Shown here piece after piece: positions 35,580 to 44,697 of a stretch of DNA of 64,000 nucleotides; position 1 is the first letter of the stretch, and each line of letters begins with the position of its first letter. Source of the DNA: Polyangiaceae bacterium (lineage in GTDB: Bacteria; Myxococcota_A; Polyangia; Polyangiales; Polyangiaceae); assembly GCA_025353725.1 (NCBI GenBank), contig JANXOF010000086.1, positions 1 through 64,000 of the forward strand, read 5' to 3'. The notes beneath the pieces are model-generated. The model made no database searches. It saw only the letters and a program-made list of their open reading frames with translations, and was not told where the DNA came from. Both the position numbers and the translations under genes were made by a program.

Positions 35580-36530
35580 TCAGGGGCTCGTGGTGGGGTC
35601 GAGTGGTGGTGACGCGGGCGTCTCCGCTGACCCTGCCGGCTTGACGGCCAAAGCGCGCGTCTTCGCTCGCTCCACGACCGAGCTTGATTGTGCGACGAGC
35701 TGGCGATAGTGACGCTGCGCGGCTGCGTGATCGCCGACATCCCACAGGGTGTCTCCGAGCCCAAGAAGAGCCGGCGCGTAGCTTGGACTTGTGCCAAGCG
35801 AGCGCTCAAAGTGTCGAAGGGCCGCGGCAAGGTCCCCCCTCGCGCGCGCGAGGTCTCCAAGACCCGCGAATGCTTCGGCGTTGCCAGGGCTCACGACGAG
35901 TGCACGGTCGAACAAACGACGCGCTTTGTTGGCGTCGCCGGCCCTCTTTGCCGCGGACGCTCGCACAAGCAACTCGGAGAGCGAGGGGGGCGCGTCGTCG
36001 ATGGGTCGTTCGGCCGCGGGCGCGGCCGTGGTGAAGGGGGGCTTCTCGACGGGCGGCGCGGCAGTCGGCTCGGTGGCCTCTGGCGTCCGATGGCCTGCGT
36101 CTACCGCTTGGCTAAGATTTGGCGCAGTGGCCACACCGGCCGAGGCGCTAGCTTCTGCGACGAGAGGCAGCGAGCCTCTGGCTTGCGCTCCTACGGTCGC
36201 CGGTTCTTTCGATCGAACACCTAACGCGGAAAAGATCGCACTGCCTGCGAGAAGCGCCACCACCGCAGCGGGTAAAAACCAACCCAGCCCGCCGGACGCT
36301 TCCTCGGCGATGCCCCTCACGGCGTCCTCCTTCGCCTGGCCTCTGCCGCCGCTCGTGGGAGATTCACCGAAAGATGGGTCAGGCCGCAGCGACGGCTTGC
36401 CTTCGCAAGCTACGCAATAGGCCGCAAAGACGGCATCGCGACAAACGAGCACGCGCGGGCCATCACACGTTTCGCACGCCGTTGGCGCAACGCACGCTTC
36501 CTCCGACCCGTCACTCCCGCGCTCCGCCAT
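35580..36530 (-). CDS. Membrane protein with zinc-ribbon-like N-terminus and TPR repeats
   Basis: A 316-residue protein. Cys19, Cys22, Cys30, Cys39 and Cys42 near the N-terminus suggest a small zinc ribbon on the cytoplasmic side. One membrane helix follows at about 80-105 (GLGWFLPAAVVALLAG). A Pro/Ala/Glu-rich linker leads to TPR units at about 180-290, for example AEAFAGLGDLARARGDLAAALRHFERSL. The C-terminus is Pro/Ser-rich. Proteins of this plan act as membrane scaffolds, but the partner is unknown. It lies between two secreted serine protease genes in the same direction, with about 40 bases to the downstream one. Confidence 0.8.
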   Translation of the reverse strand: MAERGSDGSEEACVAPTACETCDGPRVLVCRDAVFAAYCVACEGKPSLRPDPSFGESPTSGGRGQAKEDAVRGIAEEASGGLGWFLPAAVVALLAGSAIFSALGVRSKEPATVGAQARGSLPLVAEASASAGVATAPNLSQAVDAGHRTPEATEPTAAPPVEKPPFTTAAPAAERPIDDAPPSLSELLVRASAAKRAGDANKARRLFDRALVVSPGNAEAFAGLGDLARARGDLAAALRHFERSLGTSPSYAPALLGLGDTLWDVGDHAAAQRHYRQLVAQSSSVVERAKTRALAVKPAGSAETPASPPLDPTTSP

Positions 36531-36572
36531 CGCCTTCAGGAATACCGAAAAACTCTGGCCTGGGTGCGGTCC

Positions 36573-37343
36573 TTAGCGCGCGGCTTGGCGAACGAAGGCT
36601 TGAAACATGTCGACGCGCGTGTCGACACCAAACCTCGTGCACTTCTCATCCCCGTAGGATGTCACGCCGGCAACGACGACGGCTCCGCTTGCATCTTCCG
36701 CGAGTGCCGGCCCGCCGGAGTCGCCAAAGCATGTGTTTTTAGGACCTTTGTAGGAAAACTGGTCCGCTTTGACGCCTGCGATTGGAATCGACGCCTGGCG
36801 CTTTACGCCCGCGCCCACTTGCGTCGTGCCGTTGGTGACGCCGTAGCCGACGAACGTGAGCTTTCGGCCCATCCAGCTGGCGTCGAGCGTCGCCGTATTC
36901 ATCGGAATCGGCGTCACCGGGGCGTCCTCCGCGAGCAGAACGACACCAATGTCATTGATGAGTCGGTCAGCATTGTAGCCCGAGTGCGCGATGATCCGGG
37001 CCACGGCGACAGAGGCCGTTGGAGCGTTCGCGTTAGGTCCAATCGCGAAGCGCATCGTGCTTGGAGCACCGTCCGTGAGGCAGTGAGCGGCCGTGACGAC
37101 GACGCGAGGCGCGACGACGGTGCCCGTACAGAACGGAAACCCACGGTCCGTAAGTGCGCCAACCGCCGGGAAAGCGGCCGTCGGCGTTCCGCCGACGATG
37201 GACGCTTCGTTGGACTCGACGTCAGCGCTATCGCCTCCTTGCTCGGCCGCGCAGCCCTGGGTCATCGCGGCGAGGGCGAAGAGCGTAACGAGTGACGCGA
37301 GGCCCTGGATGCGTGCGAGGTTAGAGTCGATCGCGGTGAGCAT
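36573..37343 (-). CDS. Trypsin-like serine protease, lipoprotein
   Basis: A 256-residue exported S1-family protease. The signal peptide ends in TQGC (Cys31). The mature enzyme should begin at IVGG (49-52), the classic zymogen activation site. The triad is His87 (VTAAHC), Asp131 (NDIGVVLL) and Ser209 (GDSGGP). The residue six before the Ser, which sets S1 specificity, is Asn rather than the trypsin Asp, so cleavage after Arg/Lys is not assured. Two Cys pairs could form disulphides. The ATG at 37343 is chosen because it directly opens the signal sequence. It has a 363-base upstream region of its own. Confidence 0.92.
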   Translation of the reverse strand: MLTAIDSNLARIQGLASLVTLFALAAMTQGCAAEQGGDSADVESNEASIVGGTPTAAFPAVGALTDRGFPFCTGTVVAPRVVVTAAHCLTDGAPSTMRFAIGPNANAPTASVAVARIIAHSGYNADRLINDIGVVLLAEDAPVTPIPMNTATLDASWMGRKLTFVGYGVTNGTTQVGAGVKRQASIPIAGVKADQFSYKGPKNTCFGDSGGPALAEDASGAVVVAGVTSYGDEKCTRFGVDTRVDMFQAFVRQAAR

Positions 37344-37706
37344 GAAGTTCGATCCCTTTCGTCGTGTGTCGTCGCTTGAGCGGACGGCAGTAGAGCTCCA
37401 GACCGTTGCCTCGGCCAGCACGATCCTGGACATACGAGCTTGCCTGTTTGTCGAACGACAGAGTGCAGCGATGTCGTCTACGTTCGCTTGTCTGCGCACC
37501 TTGGAGGTGATGGATCGCCGACGTTTTGTTGCACCCACTCGTTCCAACGGCTCCACAGGGCTCATAGGCTTCCGCTTGCACTAGAATAATCCACTGGGAG
37601 GCGAACCTGTCTGGCGCGACGAAAATCCACTGTGAGCGGTAATTTAAACCTTAGCGTCCTGAAGTGGCTGCGTTCAACCGTTGAACGGTTGAGCACGTTC
37701 GAACGG
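37344..37706. other. Regulatory spacer upstream of the trypsin-like protease, with palindromes
   Basis: No believable gene is present. Near its right end are TCAACCGT-TGA-ACGGTTGA (37674-37692) and the perfect palindrome CGTTCGAACG (37696-37705), immediately beyond the stop of the 37707-38084 gene. Two copies of AATCCACTG lie at 37588 and 37624. The palindromes could be operators for the protease gene, which starts 330 bases away, or a terminator for the gene to the right. Confidence 0.5.
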
Positions 37707-38084
<378 letters not shown>

Positions 38085-38117
38085 AAGTGAAGTCCTTAGC
38101 TCGCGCGGCGCCTCCCG

Positions 38118-39284
38118 TCACTCCTTGAGAAATGGCGACAGCACCGCCATCTGCGGTCGGTCTTTTCCACCCGTGGGCTCGAGCGTGAAGACATAGTCCT
38201 GCCACGCGGGTCCCCCTGCCCACCAAAGCCATCCCGTGAGGACATCGGCATTCGTATGAATGGTAGTCAACATATCCGTGACGGCGGCGTAGCATTGCTG
38301 GTTTCGGCCCCCTGCGAGTTCGCCAATGAGTCCTTTGAGCTTATTCGCGCGCAGCCAGCTAATAAACGGGGCAAGACGCGTGCTACCGACGGTTGCGCCT
38401 AGGCATGTGTCGGACGTCCCACTCGAGTCTGCGTCCATGTACTGGTGCGCCTCGAACAGGATATTGTTGATCGGGTCGGTGACCTTCAACATCGCTACAG
38501 AATTAGGTGTCCCGTACCCGTTGCTCGCCCAACTATGGGCGCCGGTCCATGCGTTGCCAGGGACGAGAATAACGTTTCTCGAACCCGTCTGGCGAATGGC
38601 TTGTATCGCGCTGTTGGCAGATCCAACCCACTGCTCGGTGGGCATATCATGCGGCTCGTTAACGAGGTTGAACGCAACGTGCGCGTCGCGTATCCAGAGC
38701 TGCGCGAGACGACTCCAGAAGTTAGCGAAAACGGCATTCGGCACCTGAGGTGAGCCGACCGTGGAACCGTAGTAGCGCGCGAAGTTGTGCGGCTCCAAGA
38801 TGACGGTCGCCCCTCTGCTTGATGCATATGTCACGAGAGCCCCAATCTTTTTTGTGTAGTCCTCATCCAGTGGACCATAAGCCGCACGTTGCATTCGCTC
38901 CCACTTGAACCCAATTCGAAACGTGTTCATCCCTTTCGAAAGATAATAATCAATCGCCGTCGTCGTCGGAAAACTGTAATCTAATCCTTCGCGGCCTGGA
39001 ATAGCGCTTCCAAACTCGGCGCCCGCGAGATTGATTCCCCGGTATGGCACCGCGCGATTCTCCGAAGTCGTGGGGGAGTTCGTAGTCCCGGCAGTCTGTG
39101 GGCGCGATGGCGGTGAGGTCGACGCAGAGGGCGCCGCCATCGGGGATGCTGGTTCATTCGTTGACGGCGCTTGTGACGTCGACGGATCGGGCGGTTCGGA
39201 CCCGCACGCGGAAACCAGAAATGCGAGTACGGAGGATAAGAGCGCGCGCGGCTGGGGCTCGCGTACGAAGGAAATCTTGGCCAT
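38118..39284 (-). CDS. Glycoside hydrolase family 5 (cellulase/endoglucanase-like), lipoprotein
   Basis: A 388-residue secreted enzyme. The signal peptide ends in lipobox VSAC (Cys27), followed by a Ser/Pro/Thr linker to about residue 78. The catalytic TIM barrel starts RGINLAGAEFG. The acid/base Glu210 is in NLVNEP and the nucleophile Glu322 in LIGELAGG, the classic GH5 pair. HQYMDAD and the Trp-rich GWLWWAGG strand are also typical. It should cut beta-1,4-glucan or a related beta-mannan; the substrate is not fixed by sequence. No binding module is attached. The start is ATG at 39284. The 340 bases upstream (39285-39624) show no gene. Confidence 0.92.
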   Translation of the reverse strand: MAKISFVREPQPRALLSSVLAFLVSACGSEPPDPSTSQAPSTNEPASPMAAPSASTSPPSRPQTAGTTNSPTTSENRAVPYRGINLAGAEFGSAIPGREGLDYSFPTTTAIDYYLSKGMNTFRIGFKWERMQRAAYGPLDEDYTKKIGALVTYASSRGATVILEPHNFARYYGSTVGSPQVPNAVFANFWSRLAQLWIRDAHVAFNLVNEPHDMPTEQWVGSANSAIQAIRQTGSRNVILVPGNAWTGAHSWASNGYGTPNSVAMLKVTDPINNILFEAHQYMDADSSGTSDTCLGATVGSTRLAPFISWLRANKLKGLIGELAGGRNQQCYAAVTDMLTTIHTNADVLTGWLWWAGGPAWQDYVFTLEPTGGKDRPQMAVLSPFLKE

Positions 39285-39624
39285 TGTTCAACCCAGTCTC
39301 TGCGAGCGGTTCTATCGAAAAATTTTGACGTGTGGGTGCGCGGCCCTCTCAAAGCGACCCGCGCTTGCACCTTGCTTTTCAGGACCCCAGGTCCGTTCGA
39401 CCGTTCGCCGAGCCAGCGACTCGGCTAGCGCTGGAAAGTCCGACCGGGCTGTCCACACCACGGAGTTCGTGCATCCTCGTCGTCGTCCTGCGCTATTTCA
39501 AGCAAAACCTTGAAGTAATGGGCGACATCTGCGCCCATCGACTACATGTCGCGGACTCGAAAGTCAGTGGAGAAGGTGCGTTCGCGCGCGCGAAGGACGC
39601 TACCCCGAGGTAAGGTGGCGAGCA

Positions 39625-39930
39625 GTGAGAACGACATCCGTTGGCGAGAGAGTGCGCGCTGACTTATCGGAGATGGCGCCGAGTCCGTCAGCGGAGAAGG
39701 CGATTCGCGAATGGCTCCTGGCGGATGCCGACTTCAACGTCTGGTTCCTGGAGACGACGAAAGGTTCGCTCGATGATGCTACGCTCATGGCCCTTCTCGG
39801 CGACTACGGAGACGACCAAGACGCCGTAGAGCACGCTTGGAAAGCGTTTCTTGTCGACCACGATGACGCGACGCTGATCCGCGAGTTGGGTCAGTCGATG
39901 CGGGCGATGACGACGCTAAAACACAAGTAG
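39625..39930 (+). CDS. Hypothetical small acidic protein (101 aa)
   Basis: A soluble helical protein of 101 residues starting at GTG 39625, with TAAGGTGG about 8 bases upstream. It is rich in Asp and Ala (LADADFNVWFLE, LLGDYGDDQDAVEHAW) and lacks signal peptide, Cys or membrane helix. No domain is recognised. The clear ribosome binding site and coherent composition support a real gene. Nothing in the context indicates a function. Confidence 0.6.
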   Translation: MRTTSVGERVRADLSEMAPSPSAEKAIREWLLADADFNVWFLETTKGSLDDATLMALLGDYGDDQDAVEHAWKAFLVDHDDATLIRELGQSMRAMTTLKHK

Positions 39931-40080
39931 GGGGCCTGCTTCGCAGCCGCAGCGGAAGAGCTTGCACGGATGCGAAGCACGGATAGTCGCTTTCGCTCCA
40001 GCCGTGCATGTCTGCAATTTTACACTTGCGAAAGTGACGTCCTTCCGTGGTTCCTTGCGGTCATTTCCATGACTTAGCGC

Positions 40081-40096
40081 TGGCACGAAAGGCGCA
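40081..40096 (+). promoter_or_regulatory. Possible sigma-54 promoter element
   Basis: TGGCACGAAAGGCGCA keeps the -24 TGGCAC and the -12 GC of the sigma-54 consensus, with the standard spacing, but the TT of TTGC is not kept. It lies 102 bases before the start of the beta-propeller lipoprotein gene. A run of nine C residues follows at 40127-40135. Single-site matches of this sort are weak evidence. Confidence 0.25.
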
Positions 40097-40197
40097 TGTG
40101 GGTTGGTGCGCTGCGGTGTGGCTTATCCCCCCCCCGAGTCCGCCGCAGCGCACTTTTCTGATAGGGTTCACCGGCCCAAAACGCCGCAGGAGCACCT

Positions 40198-41244
40198 ATG
40201 TCCGTACCTCATGCCAAATACCGATACGCATCCCCGCGTTCGTCCTCGGTCACCTTTCTCCTGTTCTTCTTTTCGGTCGGCCAAGGGTGCGGCGGAGCTG
40301 AAACGGCTCCAGCGCAAGCTCCGGTAGCCATTGCGAGCCTGGCTCCCAATTCTCCCTCCACTCCAGCGACTCCCGCCCTTGCGCCGGTCGTCGTTGTGCC
40401 CGCCTTGGTTGACCCGAAGAGGTCGCCGGTATCGCCCGTCGTTGCCGTAAAAGACGTTGGCTTCGCGACGCCGGAGTCGGTGATTCACGACGCGGAAGCT
40501 GACGTTTACCTCGTTAGCAACATCAACGGCCCACCCGGTGCGTCGGACGGTAACGGGTTTATCTCGAAGGTAAGTCCCGAGGGAAGGGTCCTCGAGCTGA
40601 AGTGGATTGAGGGGGGCAAGAATGGGGCAAAGCTCGACGCACCCAAGGGCATGGCCCTGGTTGGCGACATGCTTTACGTCGCAGACATCACGACAGTTCG
40701 AACGTTCGACCGAAAGACGGGAAAGCCTGCCGGCGAAGTAAAGCTACCAGGGTCAACGTTCGTGAACGACTTGGCTGCTCGCGCCGGGAAAGTTTACGCG
40801 AGTGATTCTGGAATCAAATTTTCTGAAAAGGGTGCCGAGCCCACCAAGACCGATAGCGTTTGGCTTATCGAAAAAGGGAAAGCCAAACGGATCGTTACTG
40901 GCGAGTCACTTGGAAAGCCCAATGGCTTGCTCGCGACGGAAACCGGTGTGTGGGTCGTCACGTTTGGCAGTGGTGAGCTTTACCGCATCGAGGATAGCGG
41001 CACCAAGTCGGATACCCAAAAGCTTCCGAAGGGGTCCCTTGATGGTATCGTGGCTGTCGGCGACTCCTTTCTTGTTTCAAGCTGGGAAGCCGGAGCGCTC
41101 TTCAAAGGAAAGCCCGGCGGCACATTCGAGGGTATCGTCGATGGTCTGAAGGCTCCAGCTGACATCGGCTACGACGCGAAACGCAGCCGGGTGCTCGTGC
41201 CTCTCTTCAACGACAATGCCATTGCAGTCTACGACGTCCGATAA
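40198..41244 (+). CDS. SMP-30/NHL-like beta-propeller lipoprotein
   Basis: A 348-residue exported protein. The signal peptide (FLLFFFSVGQGC) ends in a lipobox Cys. A Pro/Ala/Val linker covers about 35-80, then a six-bladed beta-propeller follows. Blades include FATPESVIHDAEADVYLVSN, PKGMALVGDMLYVADITTV and LGKPNGLLATETGVWVVTF, similar to SMP-30/gluconolactonase and NHL repeats. The enzyme residues of gluconolactonases are not clear, so it may be a binding or lactonase-like protein. A hairpin follows the stop. Confidence 0.85.
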   Translation: MSVPHAKYRYASPRSSSVTFLLFFFSVGQGCGGAETAPAQAPVAIASLAPNSPSTPATPALAPVVVVPALVDPKRSPVSPVVAVKDVGFATPESVIHDAEADVYLVSNINGPPGASDGNGFISKVSPEGRVLELKWIEGGKNGAKLDAPKGMALVGDMLYVADITTVRTFDRKTGKPAGEVKLPGSTFVNDLAARAGKVYASDSGIKFSEKGAEPTKTDSVWLIEKGKAKRIVTGESLGKPNGLLATETGVWVVTFGSGELYRIEDSGTKSDTQKLPKGSLDGIVAVGDSFLVSSWEAGALFKGKPGGTFEGIVDGLKAPADIGYDAKRSRVLVPLFNDNAIAVYDVR

Positions 41245-41253
41245 CTGTTCAAG

Positions 41254-41284
41254 CGACGGCTCGGCGCATGTGACCGGGCCGTCG
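41254..41284 (+). terminator. Hairpin after beta-propeller gene
   Basis: CGACGGC and GCCGTCG form a 7-bp stem extended by weak pairs, 10 bases after the stop, followed by TCGTTCT. It lies between convergent genes and may act on both strands. Confidence 0.5.
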
Positions 41285-41349
41285 TCGTTCTGCTCGCACC
41301 GTCACTTAAGCCGCATGCGTAACCGTCGATGAGACCGAACCCGCGAGCG

Positions 41350-43542
41350 TCAGTAGTAGGGGCGCGTAGCGGCGTCGATTCGGGCAAGGAGGTCGGCGAC
41401 AAGAAGGGCTTGTGCGTCTGGGAGCGGCCCCGCAGCTTTCGCAATTTCCGACCGGCTAGTGAGCAGGGTCTCGAGCGCTAAATCAGACTTCATTTTCTTA
41501 AGAATATCGATGGCGGCTCGTCGTGACGGAAACGATCGCACACCGTCGATATTCACGAGAACTCCGTGGAGTTGTACGATGGCTTGCGGAAGCGCCGTGG
41601 CCAAAGGCGCGCCGACGATAGACCCCTGTTGTTTGGGACTGTCGAGGAAAAGACGGCTGAGGACGAAGGCGTTCAGGCCATCTGCGGCCGTCCCTTCGCC
41701 CGGACCTACGGGCCCGGCTACCGGTGCACCTATACGACGAAAGAGAATCGACATGGCATCGGTGGCTGCCGTGTCGTTATTCCCACTACGCGTGAATTGA
41801 GCGACGGTGTTTGACACTTCGTCGAGATAGCGTTGGAGAATCGTCGCAGATCCGTTTTTGAGCGAGAGGTCGATGATCTGGTTGTACAGCGGTCCGAAGT
41901 CCTTCCGCAGCGGGTCGTCGCTCCGATCGAATCGGTTACAGTTTGGGTCGTGCTCCGTGTCCTCGTCGGTGCAGAATTGCTCCTTCGGTGGCGCGCCCGC
42001 CAAGTAGAGGTGTTTGAGTGCTGCCGTGTCGTACGTTCCAGGGTGTGCAAGGGTAATAGAGTCTTCGTCAACCATGTAGTCCATGACGGACGTAGACACT
42101 GCGCCATCGGGGACGAGCGAACCTTTGAAGTTGTGACGAAGGCCTAACGTGTGGCCAATTTCATGAAGAATCACGTGTGTGACGAATTCCTCGACTTTTT
42201 GTTTCTTCGTCAGCGGGCTTCCGTTTGGCAACTCGAGTGCTGCAGCTCGGGCCGCGCTTCCGAGCGCCTCGCCCACGAAAAGCGAGCACCCTGGCGCCTG
42301 GTGCATTCCGGCCCAGGCCATGCTTGGGACCGCCGGTCGCTTCGCAAAGGTGCTGGCGAAGGCAAGTGCTTTTACCTGCGCTGCGGCGGGGTCGCTCTCG
42401 AAGAGATCGGGCTGGACGAATACGCTACTAAAATAAACACTCGCGCCTCGAATTTCACCGTTGTTGGGATTCGTTCGTAAATTTGCAAATGCAAAGGGCA
42501 AGCTCGGGTCGGTATCCCAGGCAAGGACGTTGAGTGTGTCGTCGCCGAAACGCTCGCCCGTCCCGGCTAGCGCGGCCTCGAAGACGGGGAAGCCAAAGAC
42601 CTCGTTCCACCGCTCAATCCCCGCCTTAGCAGCGCCTACGAGATCGTAAGTGCCACCTGTCGCAGCTTGGGTTGCGAGAATGTCTCGCGAAATGAGCCAT
42701 TTGATGGGCTTCATTCCAGGTGCAATGTTCCACTTGTTTGTCGCTGGAGACCCGGTGACGTCCGATGAGTTGTTGGTGAAATAGTAGGTTCTGTCGCTCT
42801 GTGGCGCGGGCTTGAATCCTGCGCTCACGTTGTATCGTCGGAGTGACAATGTGAGCGTCCCGTTCGCGTGAGTCGGGTTTGGGTCTGTTGTCCCGTCCCC
42901 AAGGGGTTTGTCAGCAATCCCACTAAATATTTGCTGCATCTCGACACCATCCGCGAGGATTTGAAATCCTTGCTGATAGGAAACATTTGTGTCGAAGTGT
43001 ACGCCTCCGGATGCGAACGCATCGCCGAGAAAGGAATACGGATTCAGGCTTAATCCAGGATCGATGATGATCCACTTGTCGGCGGGGTATATTCGGGTGA
43101 GATTTGAATCAGTAATGATTGGATAAGCGTCAATCACGACTGCCTGGTCGTTGACTTTGCTTAATGCTTTGGTGTCTCCTGCATCGAAAACATAGAGCTT
43201 GCCGTTTTGAGGCGTGAACGTGACAACACGGGTACCGAGTGACGTTCCCGCGCCTTGCTCGAAGCCTCCCTGTGAAAATTTCTCGAGGAACGCGGAGAGA
43301 AACCATCGCTGGCCGAGTTCCTTCTTATTGATCGCAAGGTAGATGCTTTCGTTGCCCGCTTGCGGGAGGGCCCGTATGCGAATGGATTGCGGGCTCGCAT
43401 CATGAGATTCGGATTTAGAGATCGCCAGGAAGGATTCGTCGCTTTCGATTTCTTGTGATGGGCTCGAGGGATCGCCTGCAACGTTGCATCCTGCAGCGAG
43501 GGCAACTGGAAAAGCCAGGAGGAGCGCTCGGTTGAACTTCAT
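41350..43542 (-). CDS. Secreted metzincin-type zinc metalloprotease, lipoprotein
   Basis: A 730-residue exported protease. The ATG at 43542 opens a signal peptide with lipobox AAGC (Cys19). The N-terminal 280 residues are a beta-rich propeptide-like region. The zinc site is HEIGHTLGLRH (460-470; HExxHxxGxxH) and the Met-turn is SVMDYM (Met487), features shared with DUF5117/DUF4953-type bacterial proteases. The C-terminal 220 residues are helical. No C-terminal sorting signal is seen. The upstream part of the gene, about 42,850-43,500, is less GC-rich than its surroundings. It probably degrades external protein together with the M4 and M36 enzymes of this window. Confidence 0.88.
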   Translation of the reverse strand: MKFNRALLLAFPVALAAGCNVAGDPSSPSQEIESDESFLAISKSESHDASPQSIRIRALPQAGNESIYLAINKKELGQRWFLSAFLEKFSQGGFEQGAGTSLGTRVVTFTPQNGKLYVFDAGDTKALSKVNDQAVVIDAYPIITDSNLTRIYPADKWIIIDPGLSLNPYSFLGDAFASGGVHFDTNVSYQQGFQILADGVEMQQIFSGIADKPLGDGTTDPNPTHANGTLTLSLRRYNVSAGFKPAPQSDRTYYFTNNSSDVTGSPATNKWNIAPGMKPIKWLISRDILATQAATGGTYDLVGAAKAGIERWNEVFGFPVFEAALAGTGERFGDDTLNVLAWDTDPSLPFAFANLRTNPNNGEIRGASVYFSSVFVQPDLFESDPAAAQVKALAFASTFAKRPAVPSMAWAGMHQAPGCSLFVGEALGSAARAAALELPNGSPLTKKQKVEEFVTHVILHEIGHTLGLRHNFKGSLVPDGAVSTSVMDYMVDEDSITLAHPGTYDTAALKHLYLAGAPPKEQFCTDEDTEHDPNCNRFDRSDDPLRKDFGPLYNQIIDLSLKNGSATILQRYLDEVSNTVAQFTRSGNNDTAATDAMSILFRRIGAPVAGPVGPGEGTAADGLNAFVLSRLFLDSPKQQGSIVGAPLATALPQAIVQLHGVLVNIDGVRSFPSRRAAIDILKKMKSDLALETLLTSRSEIAKAAGPLPDAQALLVADLLARIDAATRPYY

Positions 43543-43768
43543 GTCACCCACTATGGAAGATCTATGCCCACGAAAAGTATTGATGTTCCCGCATGAATGT
43601 AAAATCAATGCGAATTAGGTGGATCTCCGAGGGTGCAGCTTGGTCTGCCAGTGGTGGAACAGTGTCCAAAACGTACATACAGAATAAGAGACCACGGCAA
43701 GAGTCGAACGTAGTCTCACGAGGCGCTTCGGGTTTGTAGGGATCGAGCGTACTCGTCGGATGGGTAGT

Positions 43769-44437
43769 CTACGGATAGAGGGCGTCGGTCTGAGGAATCA
43801 TCCAGGTTTCACTGAGTGCCGCGCGCTCCCATTCCGCAAAGGCGGCATCTAGAAAAATGGTCGTACAATAGGTTTTGCACGGGGGTGTGAGCTCGATTCC
43901 GTACGTTCGCAGGCGCGTCGCTACGGGCGCGTAGAACGCATCGGCGATGGACCGTTCGCCGAAGAGCCATGGACCCCGTGCGCCGTAACGCGTGCGAAGC
44001 TCGGTCCACAGATTTGTGAGTCTAGCGATGTCTCGTTTCGTATCTTCGGCCCAAGCCTGGGCGGGTGTGCGCCGTCGCAAATTCATCGACAGATCGCGTC
44101 GCAAAGGCGCAAACGACGAATGCATTTCAGAGGCGACCGAGCGTGCAAGTGCGCGCGCGGTCGAGTCTTTCGGCCAGAGTGCGCCTCCGGTTTGTTCGTT
44201 TGCCCACTCACAGATAGCCAGCGAGTCCCACAAGACGGTTTCACCCACAGCGAGCGCTGGCACCCTGCCGCTGGGGCTCACCGCGAGAATGGCGGGATTG
44301 GTTCCTGTCCCGTACGTGTCGCCGCCGAGTGGAATCACCCGTTCCTCGAACCCCACGTCAGCCCACCGAAGCGCGAGCCACGGTCGCATCGACCAAGACG
44401 AGTAGTTTTTGTTTCCTATGTAGAGCGTTGGCGTCAT
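43769..44437 (-). CDS. Glutathione S-transferase family protein
   Basis: A 222-residue cytosolic protein with the GST plan. The N-terminal thioredoxin-like domain starts LYIGNKNYSSWSMRPWLAL, where the Ser residues are the likely glutathione-activating group, and contains SGRVPAL with the cis-Pro and DSLAICEW, which binds the gamma-glutamyl part. The C-terminal helical domain includes GERSIADAFYAPV, the N-capping box region. It may detoxify electrophiles; the substrate is unknown. The gene stands alone. The 260-base gap to the next gene shows nothing I can support. Confidence 0.92.
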   Translation of the reverse strand: MTPTLYIGNKNYSSWSMRPWLALRWADVGFEERVIPLGGDTYGTGTNPAILAVSPSGRVPALAVGETVLWDSLAICEWANEQTGGALWPKDSTARALARSVASEMHSSFAPLRRDLSMNLRRRTPAQAWAEDTKRDIARLTNLWTELRTRYGARGPWLFGERSIADAFYAPVATRLRTYGIELTPPCKTYCTTIFLDAAFAEWERAALSETWMIPQTDALYP

Positions 44438-44697
44438 GAACCGTGAGTACCAGGGCTACTCATGACGACGCGGGCAAAACGAAAAGCGCCTACGCAAAGG
44501 GGCCGGGGGGGCAGCCACTCTCCACGCAGGCACAACCCGGTAAGCAATTGTCGGACCAAGCCCTCCAGGCCCTCTTTTTCGAGATAGTTTGCAATCGTGC
44601 GCCGCACTCGTTCTCAGTTCTGCATGGGCTTTTTTCGGAGTTGCACGGCTTCGCTTGGTCCTTGAGCGCTCCATGTGCGTGAGCTTAAGGAACCGCA

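Noticed and set aside
44443-44697. Short open frames on both strands between the GST and Asp-box genes
   Set aside because: Neither has a ribosome binding site, a domain or balanced composition.
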